From: Tistrella bauzanensis
Lineage (GTDB): Bacteria; Pseudomonadota; Alphaproteobacteria; Tistrellales; Tistrellaceae
Assembly (NCBI RefSeq): GCF_014636235.1
Contig: NZ_BMDZ01000012.1
Coordinates: 32,549 to 96,548, forward strand
Direction of reading: 5' to 3'
Length of the DNA: 64,000 nt
Shown here: positions 43,753 through 53,152 of the stretch, in pieces
Numbering within the stretch: position 1 is the stretch's first letter
Layout: every line of letters begins with the position of its first letter
Translations under genes and position numbers: made by a program
Notes under the pieces: model-generated
What the model was told of the DNA's origin: nothing
The model's input: only the letters and a program-made list of their open reading frames with translations
Databases searched by the model: none

Positions 43753-45207
43753 ATGTACGATGCCGACACATATAGCGCCCTGCGGAATGCGCGCGTCGCG
43801 ATGGAGGCGGCCCTGTCGCGTCGGGCGGCGATCGCCACACCACCGGGTGCGGTGGTCTCGGCATTGCTGATGCAGGACCATGTCGAGACGGCGTGGCTGA
43901 TCGGCTGGACGGCGATGATGACCCTGGTGGCGCTGTTCCGCATTCCAGTGGCGAGCCGGGCGATGGACGCCGCCGCCCGGGGCGCGGTGACGACGTCGCA
44001 GCATCGTCTGGTGGCCGCCGGCATCGCCCTGTCGTCGCTGGGCTGGGGCATCGGCACGGCGGCGGGGCTGGCCATCGACAGCCCGACCGCCCGGATGATC
44101 ATGTCGGTGGTGCTGGTCGCGATCACGGCGATGGGCATCGCCTATGTGATGGACCGGACATTGCTGGCGGCCTTCCTGGTGCCGCTGGTCATTCCCCCGG
44201 TCGTCGTCATGCTGACCGACGACCAGCCCAACAGCCTGGCTCTGCTGGCCGGTTTCCTGCTGTTCCTGATCGTGTTCAGCAGTTTTGCCGACCGGTATCA
44301 CCGCTGGATCGGCGATATGCTGCGGCTGAACATCGAAAACCGCCGCCTGCTGGCGCGGCAGGCGAGCGATGCCGACCATATCCGGCATCTGGTGGCCGAG
44401 CTCACCGCCACCAACGATCGCCTGCAACGCTCGCTGATCGACAGCGAGGCGGCGAACGACGCCAAGAGCCGGTTTCTGGGTCAGGTCAGCCATGAACTGC
44501 GCACGCCCTTGAACGCCATACTGGGCTATGCGGAAATCATCCGCGACCGGCTGTTCGGCGCCGATGAGGCGACCTTGCTGCGCTATAGCGAACAGGCCGG
44601 CTATATCCACCGCTCGGGCCTTCTGCTGAAGGCGCTGATCGACGACCTGCTGGATGTGGCGCGGATCGAAAGCGGCCGCGCGCCCGTGCGCATCGCCGCC
44701 ACCGATCTGTGGGCGGCGGTGGATGATGCCGTGACCACCATCCGCCCCGAGGCCGATGCCCGCCGCCAGACCGTGACCGTGAATGCCGATCGCGGCCTGC
44801 CCCTGGTTGCGGCCGATCCGCGGGCGCTGGCCCAGATTCTGAACAACCTGCTGACCAACGCCATCAAGTTCACGCCCGATGACGGCCATGTCTGGATCAG
44901 CGCCCACCGGATCCGCGGCGAAGACGGGCAGCCGGCGGTGGCGCTGACGATCTGCGATGACGGCATCGGGATTCCGGCCGAGGCCATAGACCGGGTGTTT
45001 CATCCCTTCGAGCGCGGCGCCAATGCCGTGCGCCGGAACATCGAGGGCACCGGGCTGGGCCTGAGCATCAGCCGTGGTCTGGCCGAGGCGATGGGCGGGC
45101 GGCTGGCGATCGAACCCGGCCGGCAGCAGGGGGCTGCCGTGACTGTGACGCTTCATATACATGATAAATCATCGATGTCCGATGACGCAGTCATGGCCGG
45201 CCGGTGA
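43753..45207 (+). CDS. Membrane sensor histidine kinase
   Basis: A ~484-residue sensor kinase. The N-terminal ~190 residues form about five or six hydrophobic helices (for example VVSALLMQDHVETAWLIGWTAMMTLVALF and LALLAGFLLFLIVFSSFADRY) without a large periplasmic loop. A coiled segment leads to HisKA with phospho-acceptor H247 (VSHELRTPLNAILGYAEII) and HATPase_c (ILNNLLTNAIKFT, ICDDGIGIP, IEGTGLGLSISRGLAEAMGG). No response regulator is adjacent, so it is an orphan kinase. An ATG at 43717 is an alternative start; TTGACA at 43691 may be its -35 box. Confidence 0.88.
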   Translation: MYDADTYSALRNARVAMEAALSRRAAIATPPGAVVSALLMQDHVETAWLIGWTAMMTLVALFRIPVASRAMDAAARGAVTTSQHRLVAAGIALSSLGWGIGTAAGLAIDSPTARMIMSVVLVAITAMGIAYVMDRTLLAAFLVPLVIPPVVVMLTDDQPNSLALLAGFLLFLIVFSSFADRYHRWIGDMLRLNIENRRLLARQASDADHIRHLVAELTATNDRLQRSLIDSEAANDAKSRFLGQVSHELRTPLNAILGYAEIIRDRLFGADEATLLRYSEQAGYIHRSGLLLKALIDDLLDVARIESGRAPVRIAATDLWAAVDDAVTTIRPEADARRQTVTVNADRGLPLVAADPRALAQILNNLLTNAIKFTPDDGHVWISAHRIRGEDGQPAVALTICDDGIGIPAEAIDRVFHPFERGANAVRRNIEGTGLGLSISRGLAEAMGGRLAIEPGRQQGAAVTVTLHIHDKSSMSDDAVMAGR

Positions 45208-45276
45208 GGGGCGGAGATACAGCCTCTTGATCTTTCATGCAAGCATCACAAATCATTGCTATAGTTCTTCTCGCGA

Positions 45277-45296
45277 GGCGGGCATCCGCGCCCGCC
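45277..45296 (+). promoter_or_regulatory. Leader hairpin upstream of the HNH gene
   Basis: GGCGGGC (45277-45283) pairs with GCCCGCC (45290-45296), between a TATAGT box (45260-45265) and the GGAG ribosome binding site of the HNH gene. It could protect the mRNA 5' end or terminate upstream reads. Confidence 0.4.
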
Positions 45297-45321
45297 CCGT
45301 TTCCAGAGGGAGACGGAGCCT

Positions 45322-46026
45322 GTGGGCCTATCCGCGAATGCCTGTCCGGCGTTGGTGCTTAACGCCGACTACCGACCGCTGAGTTATTTTCCGCTGTCGC
45401 TTTGGTCGTGGCAGGATTCGATCAAGGCCGTCTTCCTGGACCGCGTCGATATCCTGTCGGAATATGATGCCGTGGTGCACAGCCCGCGGCTTGAGATGCG
45501 GCTGCCGAGCGTGATTTCGCTGCGCTGCTATGTGCCGGTCAATCGCCGTCCGGCCTTCACCCGCTTCAACGTGTTCCTGCGCGATCGTTTCCGCTGCCAG
45601 TATTGCGGCCGGCGGTTCGCCACCGAGGAACTGACCTTCGACCATGTCATTCCGCGCGCCCGCGGTGGCACGACCAGCTGGCAGAACGTGGTGACCGCCT
45701 GCACGGCGTGCAACACCGCCAAGGGCGCCCGAACGCCGGCGCAATGCGGCATGACACTCAGATCCGTGCCCAAGCCGCCGGACCTGACCGAACTTCAGGA
45801 AGCCGGGCGCCATTTTCCGCCCGGCAATTTACATTCCAGCTGGCGCGATTACCTGCATTATGCCGGAATGGGACGCGTGCGCAGCGACGAGGCGGCGGAA
45901 AGCGGCGCGCTCGCCGTGCACACCACGCTGCGCGCCATCCAGAGCGAAGCCCAGGGCCGCGCCTTCCCGTCGGACATGACCGAGGGCGAGTATTGGGGTG
46001 TGCAGCTTCAGAACGATGACGACTGA
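45322..46026 (+). CDS. HNH endonuclease family protein
   Basis: A 234-residue protein starting with GTG at 45322 after GGAG. The nuclease core is FRCQYCGRRFATEELTFDHVIPRARGGTTSWQNVVTACTACNTAKG: two CxxC zinc pairs, the catalytic DHV and the final CxxCN, as in HNH_5 proteins. The N-terminus (ACPALVLNADYRPLSYFPLSLWSWQDSIKAVF) is the conserved part of a widespread alphaproteobacterial housekeeping HNH protein of unknown function, usually not part of a restriction system. No methyltransferase is near. Confidence 0.92.
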   Translation: MGLSANACPALVLNADYRPLSYFPLSLWSWQDSIKAVFLDRVDILSEYDAVVHSPRLEMRLPSVISLRCYVPVNRRPAFTRFNVFLRDRFRCQYCGRRFATEELTFDHVIPRARGGTTSWQNVVTACTACNTAKGARTPAQCGMTLRSVPKPPDLTELQEAGRHFPPGNLHSSWRDYLHYAGMGRVRSDEAAESGALAVHTTLRAIQSEAQGRAFPSDMTEGEYWGVQLQNDDD

Positions 46027-46132
46027 ACCCCCATTCCAGTCCTGATCGCCTGTTGCGTTCATCCGCGCGATCCGCGACGATCTGCCGCGATGATCGCGGC
46101 ATGGTGGCCGCTGGTCCGGGGAGTGTGACTGC

Positions 46133-47350
46133 ATGAACGGGCAGGGGCTTGGCCTTTCTGATCGGGTCGCCGGCATGGCGAGCAACCAGATCGCCGATAT
46201 CGCCAATCTGGGGCGCGATGACCCGGCGGTGATCAAGCTGTGGATCGGCGAGGGCGACCTCGCGGCCCCCGATTTCATCCGCGAGGCCGCCGAGCAGGCG
46301 CTGCGCGACGGACATACCCGCTATACCTATTCCCATGGCCTGCCGGCCTTGCGCCGGGCGCTGGCCGATTATCACGCCCGGCACTGGCGCGATGCCACCG
46401 GTGCGCCGCTGAGCCTGTCGCCCGACCGGTTCAGCGTCACCGCTGGCGGCGTACAGGCGATGATGCAGGCCTTCCAGTCGATTCTGGAGCCGGGGGATGA
46501 GGTGATCGCCCCGGTGCCGACCTGGCCCAATCTGGCCGAGATCATCCGCATCACCGGCGGCCGCTTCGTGCCCGTGCCGTTCCGGGTGAGTGCCGCCGGC
46601 CGCTTCAGCCTGTCGCTGGACGATATCGTGGCGGCGATCACGCCCCGCACCCGCGCGATCGCGATCAATTCACCCTCGAACCCCACCGGCTGGCTGATGC
46701 CGCGCGCGCAGATGGCGGCCCTGGTCGACATCGCCCGGGCGCGCGGCCTTTGGATCATGTCGGACGAGGTCTATGGCCATTTCACCGATCCCGATCCGGA
46801 AACCGGCCTGCCCCGGCCCGCACCGTCATTCCTTGAGGTGACCACGCCCACCGACCGATTGCTGGTGACCAACACATTTTCCAAGAACTGGTGCATGACC
46901 GGCTGGCGGGCCGGTTGGATCATCTTTCCCGACGGCATGGGCCAGGTGTTCGAGAATCTGAGCCAGTACAACACCACAGGGGTTGCCACCTTCATTCAGC
47001 ATGCGGCGATCGCGGCGCTGAACCAGGGCGATGACGGCATCCGCGCGCTGGTGCGGCGCACCATGGTCAGCCGCGACGTGCTGCTGGCGGCGCTGCAGGC
47101 GGTGCCGGGCCTGCGGATCGTGCGGCCGCAGGGCGGGTTCTATCTGTTCTTCGGCGTGCACGGCATGAATGACAGCTTCGCCACCGCCGTGCGCATCCTG
47201 CGCGAGGCGGGTGTGGGGCTGGCGCCGGGATCCGCTTTCGGCCCGGGGGGCGGAAATTTCCTCAGGCTGTGCTTTGCCATCGATCCGGCGCTGGCGACCG
47301 AGGCCGCGCGCCGGCTGACGGCGTTTTTCCAGGCGCCGGCCCAGACCTGA
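46133..47350 (+). CDS. Class I/II PLP-dependent aminotransferase
   Basis: A 405-residue fold-type I aminotransferase. LWIGEGDLAAPDFIREAA and YTYSHGLPALRRALADYH are the N-terminal arm, INSPSNPTGWLMPRAQM carries the PLP-contacting Asn, ISDEVYGHFTD-like MSDEVYGHFTD the Asp, NTFSKNWCMTGWRAGW the PLP-binding Lys, and NFLRLCFA the C-terminal Arg for the substrate carboxylate. Similar to the aspartate/LL-type group; the substrate cannot be fixed. It converges on coq7 with a 33-bp gap that carries a 16-bp duplication. Confidence 0.9.
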   Translation: MNGQGLGLSDRVAGMASNQIADIANLGRDDPAVIKLWIGEGDLAAPDFIREAAEQALRDGHTRYTYSHGLPALRRALADYHARHWRDATGAPLSLSPDRFSVTAGGVQAMMQAFQSILEPGDEVIAPVPTWPNLAEIIRITGGRFVPVPFRVSAAGRFSLSLDDIVAAITPRTRAIAINSPSNPTGWLMPRAQMAALVDIARARGLWIMSDEVYGHFTDPDPETGLPRPAPSFLEVTTPTDRLLVTNTFSKNWCMTGWRAGWIIFPDGMGQVFENLSQYNTTGVATFIQHAAIAALNQGDDGIRALVRRTMVSRDVLLAALQAVPGLRIVRPQGGFYLFFGVHGMNDSFATAVRILREAGVGLAPGSAFGPGGGNFLRLCFAIDPALATEAARRLTAFFQAPAQT

Positions 47351-47364
47351 TCCGGCGCCGTTGC

Positions 47365-47396
47365 GCCTCAGAGCCGCTGTGCCTCAGAGCCGCTGG
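47365..47396. repeat. 16-bp tandem duplication containing the coq7 stop codon
   Basis: GCCTCAGAGCCGCTG occurs at 47365-47379 and 47381-47395, period 16 bp. Read on the minus strand, each unit contains a TGA; the upstream one (47386-47384) is the real coq7 stop. Confidence 0.93.
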
Positions 47397-47992
47397 GACA
47401 GCCAGATCGCGGCGCGCGAACCGGCGCCGATCGCCGCCTTCAGCCCGCGATAGAACGGGGCCCGTTCGGCGCCATGGGCAAGGCCGGTGTCGCGATGTTC
47501 AAGCTCTTCGGCACGGAAGCGCTCGATGGTGTCGCGCAACGGCGCCTCGTCGGGGCCCAGCGCCTCGGCCTGGGCGCGATAATGGCGGTCGATCTCTTCC
47601 TCGACCGCGACCGTGCAGGCCATGGCGGCGCGGCTGCCCATCATCGCGGTCGCAGCACCCAGCGCGAAGCCTGCCACATGCCACAGCGGTGACAGCAGGG
47701 TGGGGCGCACCCGGCGCGCGACCATCATCCGGTTGAAGCTGTCCAGATGCACCTGTTCCTGCGCCGCCATGTGGCGGATGGTGGCACCGTGCGGCCCTTT
47801 ACCCATCACCGCCAACTGGCCCTGATAGATCCGCGCCGCGCCATATTCCCCCGCCTGATCGACCCGGATCATCCGCTCGACCAGGGTTCGGGCACCAGGG
47901 TCGCCGGGCAGGGCGCCGGCACCGGTTGGGGCGGTGCGCGGTGTTGGCACGGGCGTGGCGCCATCATGGTGCTGTGTGTGATCGGGGCGCAT
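47384..47992 (-). CDS. coq7: Demethoxyubiquinone hydroxylase COQ7
   Basis: A 202-residue ferritin-like di-iron monooxygenase. The paired helices IRVDQAGEYGAARIYQGQL, ATIRHMAAQEQVHLDSFNRM (ExxH), AVEEEIDRHYRAQ and FRAEELEHRDTGL (ExxH) supply all Glu/His iron ligands. It hydroxylates the ubiquinone precursor ring at C6, the last hydroxylation of ubiquinone synthesis, at the inner membrane. The ATG at 47992 lies ten bases after GGAGG, so it is preferred over one at 48013. A dsbB gene lies 33 bp upstream in the same direction. Confidence 0.95.
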   Translation of the reverse strand: MRPDHTQHHDGATPVPTPRTAPTGAGALPGDPGARTLVERMIRVDQAGEYGAARIYQGQLAVMGKGPHGATIRHMAAQEQVHLDSFNRMMVARRVRPTLLSPLWHVAGFALGAATAMMGSRAAMACTVAVEEEIDRHYRAQAEALGPDEAPLRDTIERFRAEELEHRDTGLAHGAERAPFYRGLKAAIGAGSRAAIWLSQRL

Positions 47993-48025
47993 CGGTCGGG
48001 GGCCTCCGGGCATGTGCGATCTGTT

Positions 48026-48577
48026 CTAGCGTTTGAAGATGTGGCGGGCACCGCCCGCGGCAATCCCGGCCAGCAGCACCGAGATCAGCGCATTCCATCC
48101 GGCCATGCTGATGCCCAGCAACGACCAGGCGATATCGGTGCAGGCGGCACGCGGCGCGCCGGCGATGGCGGCCCGCAAGGCCGCGATGTCGGTTGGGCCA
48201 TCGGGGCTGGCGCCGCTGATCGTGCAGGCGGCGCTGGCCGTGACCCAGCCCTGTTCGACGCCGACATGATAGAGCCCGAGCCCTGCCGTCACCAGCAGCG
48301 CCAGCGCCATCACCGCCAGGGCGGCGCCCTGCACGCGCCGCGCGGGCGCCAGTGCCGTGACGGCACCCGCCACCAGCACCACCACCAGATGCGGCCAGCG
48401 CTGCCACAGGCACATCACGCAGGGTGCCAGTCCGCCCAGATATTGAAAGGCCAGCGCGCCGGCCAGCAGCGACAGGCTGCCGGCGCCGATGAACGGCACC
48501 ACCGGTTCAATGCCACGGGCGGTGAAGCGCGCGCCAAGGCGGTCGGTCACCCTGGGGCGTCTGTTCGACATGGTCAT
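48026..48577 (-). CDS. dsbB: Disulfide bond formation protein B
   Basis: A 183-residue integral membrane protein with four hydrophobic helices. The first periplasmic loop carries the redox pair in APCVMCLWQRWP, next to the quinone-binding Arg, and the second loop carries Cys in SAACTISG and RAACTDIAW. DsbB passes electrons from DsbA to ubiquinone, so its pairing with coq7 is functionally sensible. The start at 48577 (MTMSNRRP) is chosen; ATG 48571 is also in frame. Confidence 0.92.
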   Translation of the reverse strand: MTMSNRRPRVTDRLGARFTARGIEPVVPFIGAGSLSLLAGALAFQYLGGLAPCVMCLWQRWPHLVVVLVAGAVTALAPARRVQGAALAVMALALLVTAGLGLYHVGVEQGWVTASAACTISGASPDGPTDIAALRAAIAGAPRAACTDIAWSLLGISMAGWNALISVLLAGIAAGGARHIFKR

Positions 48578-48832
48578 CGGGTGGTGGTCTCCGGTGAAAG
48601 CGGATGGTCGGCGGCAGGTGGTCGGCGGCAGGCACGGCGTGGGGGCGGACAGTCTGAACCATTGGCCTGCGACCGTTCGGTGATCGTCGTCACCACGGCT
48701 CGACGGATCGGGCGAGTGTGGCTTAAGATCATCCGGGCACGCAAGCACGCGGCCGCATCGCCGGGGATGGTGTCGTCCCGCCGCGCGATGGCCGCTATCC
48801 TGCCCTGTTCCCCACGCGGAGACCCGTGCGTC

Positions 48833-50164
48833 ATGGCCCGCAAGATTCCGACCGCCGGTTCTGTCCCGTTTCAGTGGGGGACGGTCGTGTGCCCCGGACG
48901 CCATGCCTTGGGGCACTATAGCTTGAGACGCCGTGCCGCGGCGCTGGCCGCCAGCCTGCTGGCCGGGCTGTTCATGCTGTTGCCGCCCCAGACCGCCCGC
49001 GCGCAGGACGAGGCGATGCGTTTCTTCCGCATCGGCACCGGCTCCACCGCCGGCACCTATTTCCCGATCGGCGGCATTCTGGCCAATGCGGTCAGCAACC
49101 CGCCCGGGTCGCGGCCCTGCGAGGATGGCGGTGCCTGCGGCGTGCCCGGGCTGGTGGCCGTGGCGGTCACCACCCGCGGATCGGTCGACAATCTGCGCCT
49201 GCTGGCTGCGGGCCAGTTGGACAGCGCCTTGTCGCAGGCCGATGTGGCGGTGCTGGCCCAGACCGGGCGCGGCGCCGAGATCGGGGCACCCTTGATGCCG
49301 GATCTGCGCGCCATCGCCAGCCTGTATCCGGAAAGCCTGCATCTGGTGGCGCGAAACGGCAGCGGCATCAGCGATATCAAGGATCTGGTCGGCAAGCGGG
49401 TGTCGCTGGACCGCACCGGATCGGGCAGCCTGGTGGATGCGCGCCTGGTGCTGGCGGCGGCGGGTATTCCGCTGGATGCGCTGAGGGTCGAGAATCTGGA
49501 CCCCGAAGTTGCGGTCGACCATCTGCGCGACGGATCGCTGGACGCGTTCTTCTTTGTCGGCGGCTATCCGGCGGTGTCGATCGGCGCCGCGATCGAGGAT
49601 GGTGTCGCGGGTCTGGTGCCGCTGTCGGGGGCGCTGCGCGACGAGTTGGTCAGCCGGCACCCGTTCTTCGTGGAAGACGTGATCCCGCGCGATGCCTATA
49701 ACCTGCCGGCCCCTGTGGGCACCGTCAGCGTGCGGGCGCTGTGGGTGGTGCGCGAGGGGCTGAACCCCGATCTGGTCTATGGCCTGACCCGCGCCTTGTG
49801 GAGCACGCCGACCCGCAGCCTGCTGGATGCCGGCCATGCCAAGGGCCGGCTGATCCGGGTCGAGACCGCCAATCTCGGGGTCGGCGTGCCGTTGCACGAG
49901 GGTGCGGCCCGGTTCTATCGCGAATGGCAGGCGGCCATCGACGCGGCGGCGGCGGCCGAGGATGCCGATGCGGCGACGGCGCCGCCCGCCGTCGGCCCCA
50001 CTCCGGATGCCGCCGGCCGCGAAGAACAGCCAGACGAGGCAGCTCCGGCGGCGCCGCTCGACGATCTGGGCACGGCGCCGGTGATCGACCGTGCCCCGGC
50101 CGAGACCGCGCCCGGCGCGCCGGTGCCCGAACAGAAGCCCGGTACCCCGGCGCCGGCGGATTGA
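48833..50164 (+). CDS. TAXI-family TRAP transporter solute-binding protein (orphan)
   Basis: A ~443-residue secreted binding protein. A signal peptide (LRRRAAALAASLLAGLFMLLPPQTARA) precedes RIGTGSTAGTYFPIGGILANAVSNPPG, the TAXI hallmark, then CGVPGLVAVAVTTRGSVDNLRLL, LHLVARNGSGISDIKDLVGKRVSLDRTGSGS and AFFFVGGYP. A TTG at 48923 would start exactly at the signal peptide; the ATG at 48833 gives a 30-residue longer N-terminus. The last ~75 residues are an Ala/Pro/Glu-rich tail not found in the core family. No TRAP permease genes lie nearby. The ligand is unknown. Confidence 0.87.
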   Translation: MARKIPTAGSVPFQWGTVVCPGRHALGHYSLRRRAAALAASLLAGLFMLLPPQTARAQDEAMRFFRIGTGSTAGTYFPIGGILANAVSNPPGSRPCEDGGACGVPGLVAVAVTTRGSVDNLRLLAAGQLDSALSQADVAVLAQTGRGAEIGAPLMPDLRAIASLYPESLHLVARNGSGISDIKDLVGKRVSLDRTGSGSLVDARLVLAAAGIPLDALRVENLDPEVAVDHLRDGSLDAFFFVGGYPAVSIGAAIEDGVAGLVPLSGALRDELVSRHPFFVEDVIPRDAYNLPAPVGTVSVRALWVVREGLNPDLVYGLTRALWSTPTRSLLDAGHAKGRLIRVETANLGVGVPLHEGAARFYREWQAAIDAAAAAEDADAATAPPAVGPTPDAAGREEQPDEAAPAAPLDDLGTAPVIDRAPAETAPGAPVPEQKPGTPAPAD

Positions 50165-50301
50165 CCGCGCCGCAAATCGTATGTCGGGCGCTTTGCGTGC
50201 CACCACACTTGACGGCGGGTGGCCGGGCGGCAACCTTGTCGGATGGCGGCGCGCACAACCCCGTCGCGCGACCCCGACCCAAAAAGGAGCCCCGCACCTC
50301 C

Positions 50302-51705
50302 ATGGCTGAGATCCCGAGCCTCGCCCGCGATCGCGAGACCGCCGCCCTGCCCTTGATCCTGGTTGCCGAGCGGGGCTTCGCTGCCTGGCGCGATGCGGCG
50401 GAACCGCAGATCGGCGCGTGGGTACAGGCCCAGGGGTTCAAGCCACGCGCGGGCGCCCACCTGCTGCTGCCGGCTGCGGATGGCCGGCTGGCGGGCGCGC
50501 TGGTGGTCACCGATGGTGAGCCGGGACCGTGGACGATCGGCGATCTGGCCCAGAAACTGCCGGAAGGCCGCTGGCGGCTGGACCCGGAACCAGAAGACGC
50601 CGAGATGGGTCTGCGGCTGGCCATGGGCTGGGCGCTCGGTGCCTATCGCTTCGACCGCTATCTGAACCGCCACGACGAGCGTCGGGCGCCGGCGACGCTG
50701 GTCATCCCGGCGGGTGTCGATATTCCCCGGCTGGGCAGTCTGGTGCAGGCGCTGTCGCAGGGCCGCGACCTGATCAACACCCCGGCCGAGGATATGGGGC
50801 CGCCGGAACTGGCACTGGCGGCGCGGCGCATCGCCGAAGGCCATGGCGGGCGCTATGACGAGATTGTCGGCGACAATCTGGTGCAGCGGAATTTCCCGGC
50901 GATCCATGCGGTCGGCCGGGCCAGCAGCCGCAGCCCGCGCCTGATCGATTTCGCCTGGGGCGACGAGGACCATCCGAAGGTGACCCTGGTCGGCAAGGGC
51001 GTGTGCTTCGACAGCGGCGGGCTGGACATCAAGCCGCCGGCCGGCATGCGGCTGATGAAGAAGGACATGGGCGGCGCCGCTCATGTGCTGGCGCTGGCGC
51101 GGCTGATCATGGATGCCCGCCTGCCCGTGCGGCTGCGGGTGCTGATCCCGGCGGTCGACAATGCGATCGCTGGCGATGCCTTCCGCCCCGGCGACGTGTT
51201 GAAGACCCGCGCCGGGATTTCGGTCGAGGTCGGCGATACCGATGCCGAGGGCCGGCTGGTGCTGGCCGATGCCCTGGCCGAAGCCGCGCGTGAGCAGCCG
51301 GCGCTGCTGATCGACGTGGCGACCCTGACCGGGGCGGCCCGGGTGGCGGTGGGCACCGAGATCGCCGCCTTCTTCGCCGCCGATGACGGGCTGGCGCAGG
51401 CATTCGAAGCGGCGGCACGGGCCGAGGACGATCCGGTCTGGCGGCTGCCGCTGCATCGCGGCTATCGCCATATGCTGGATAGCAAGATCGCCGATATCTG
51501 CAATGTCGGCGGCGGCTTCGCCGGTGCCACCACCGCCGCCCTGTTCCTGGACGCCTTCGCCGGCGAGGCGCGGGCCGGCTGGCTGCATCTGGACCTGATG
51601 GCCTGGAACACCCGCAGCCGCCCCGGCCGGCCTGAAGGCGCCGAGATCATGGGCGTGCGGGCGCTGTACCGGCTGATCGCCGAGCGCTATCCGCTGGCTG
51701 GGTGA
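50302..51705 (+). CDS. Leucyl aminopeptidase family protein (M17)
   Basis: A 467-residue M17 metallo-aminopeptidase. VTLVGKGVCFDSGGLDIKPPAGMRLMKKDMGGAAHVLALA carries the metal-binding Lys/Asp, and VEVGDTDAEGRLVLADAL the second metal Asp/Glu and active-site Arg (canonical NTDAEGRL with Asn replaced by Asp). LINTPAEDMGPPELA is the linker signature. It removes N-terminal residues from peptides in the cytosol. The ATG at 50302 follows AAGGAG at 12 bases. Closest to the PepB-like alphaproteobacterial subgroup rather than PepA. Confidence 0.92.
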   Translation: MAEIPSLARDRETAALPLILVAERGFAAWRDAAEPQIGAWVQAQGFKPRAGAHLLLPAADGRLAGALVVTDGEPGPWTIGDLAQKLPEGRWRLDPEPEDAEMGLRLAMGWALGAYRFDRYLNRHDERRAPATLVIPAGVDIPRLGSLVQALSQGRDLINTPAEDMGPPELALAARRIAEGHGGRYDEIVGDNLVQRNFPAIHAVGRASSRSPRLIDFAWGDEDHPKVTLVGKGVCFDSGGLDIKPPAGMRLMKKDMGGAAHVLALARLIMDARLPVRLRVLIPAVDNAIAGDAFRPGDVLKTRAGISVEVGDTDAEGRLVLADALAEAAREQPALLIDVATLTGAARVAVGTEIAAFFAADDGLAQAFEAAARAEDDPVWRLPLHRGYRHMLDSKIADICNVGGGFAGATTAALFLDAFAGEARAGWLHLDLMAWNTRSRPGRPEGAEIMGVRALYRLIAERYPLAG

Positions 51706-51818
51706 GGTGGCCCGGCAACCGCAAGGCGTAATTCACACCAACTATCTGATGATCCCGGCGCCGGTTCTGGCACACTATCGGTTCTTCAAGAAGAACCAGC
51801 GCAGGGAAACGCCCCCAG

Positions 51819-53088
51819 ATGTTCCGCAGCTCGAAATCATTCCGCGGCCTTGCCGGCCTTGCGGCACCACTTGCCGGCATGGCGGCCCTGGCCGTGATGG
51901 CGACCACCCCGGTCCTTGCGGCCGATATGCCGGCCCCCGATGCCAGCCAGGGTGATGGCGGGGTCTCGGCCTTTTATGACTGGACCGGGCCGATCCCGGC
52001 GCAGGCTGGCCTGTTGTTGCGCAGCGAGCCGCTGCCCGCCGATCGCGGTCTGCCCGGTGCTGCCCGGCAGATGCGGATCCTGTACACCGCGACCGATGGC
52101 GTTACCGGCGATGGCCATGTGGTGGTCTCGGGCGCGCTGTTCGTGCCCCGGGGCCGGGCGCCCGCCGGCGGCTGGCCGCTGCTCGCCTGGGCCCATGGCA
52201 CAGTGGGTGTGGCCGATGCCTGCGCGCCGTCCTGGACCGGGCGGTCGAAGCGTGATGTCGATTATCTGGGCCGCTGGCTGAAGGAAGGCTTCGCGATCGT
52301 CGCGACCGATTATCAGGGACTTGGTGTCTCTGGGCCGCATCCCTATCTGGCAACGCCCCGAAGCCTACAGCACGCTCGACAGCATTCGCGCCGTGCAGTC
52401 GGGCGAGGCGGAGCTGGGGGTGGATCTGGGCGACCATGTGGTGCTGATCGGCCAGTCGCAGGGTGGCGGTGCCGCCTTCGCCACCGCGGCCTTCGCGCCC
52501 GATTATGCCCCGGATATCGACATCCGCGGCACCGTTTCAACCGGCATCCCGTTCCTGACGCCGCAGCTGATGACCGCGGTCGCGACCGCCAACCCCGACA
52601 AGGTCGACCCGACCATCGCCTATCTTCTCTATATCGGCCTGCTGGCCGAGCAGGCGCCGACCCATGTGCCGGCGTCGTCGATGTTCACGGCCAAGGCGGC
52701 GCCGGTGCTGGACAAGGCCCGCACGGGGTGCGTGGTGCCGGTGTTCAACGCGGTCACCGATGCCGGGTTGACCCGCGCCAACACCATGACCCCAAAGGCG
52801 CTGGAGGTGATCCAGGGACTGGCGCCCAGCCTGGCCTATCCGACCGTGAAACTGGCCCATCCCCTGTTCGTCGGCACCGGTGCGCAGGACCACGACGTGC
52901 CGCCGCCAATGCAGAAGGCGGTGGTCGATGCCGCCTGCGCCGCCGGCACGGTGGTTGAAGCCCATGTCTATCCGGGGCTCGATCATAGCGGCGCGGTCAA
53001 CGGCTCGCTGGGCGACAGCGTGCCCTTCGTGCGCAAGGTGATGGCCGGCCGCCCGGTCACCTCGACCTGCGGCCAGCCGGCATCCTGA
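51819..53088 (+). pseudogene. Secreted lipase-like alpha/beta hydrolase interrupted by a frameshift
   Basis: Two adjacent frames make one protein. The first (from ATG 51819) has a signal peptide ending VLAADMPA and the N-terminal half of a LIP-type secretory lipase (LLAWAHGTVGVADACAPS, IVATDYQGLGVSGPHPYLATP). It loses similarity at a CCCC run (52356-52359). The +1 frame continues with EAYSTLDSIRAVQ, the nucleophile elbow IGQSQGGGAAF and a C-terminal half with GLDHSGAV supplying the His. Removing one C restores a ~420-residue protein. Real mutation, phase variation or a sequence error cannot be separated here. Confidence 0.85.
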
Positions 53089-53152
53089 CCGGTGCTTGAT
53101 ATCATCCGACCCGGTATGCCTGAAACGGGCTGCCGGGTTGGATGCCTGGCAA

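Noticed and set aside
45322-46026. Restriction endonuclease or defence island
   Set aside because: A single HNH gene of a common alphaproteobacterial type, with no methyltransferase or other defence gene beside it.
47747-48832. Long N-terminal extension of the TAXI frame
   Set aside because: It would run antisense through coq7 and dsbB; the signal peptide lies at 48923 onward.
48578-50233. Long N-terminal extension of the dsbB frame to 50233
   Set aside because: Antisense to the TAXI gene; the DsbB homology begins at the ATG near 48577.
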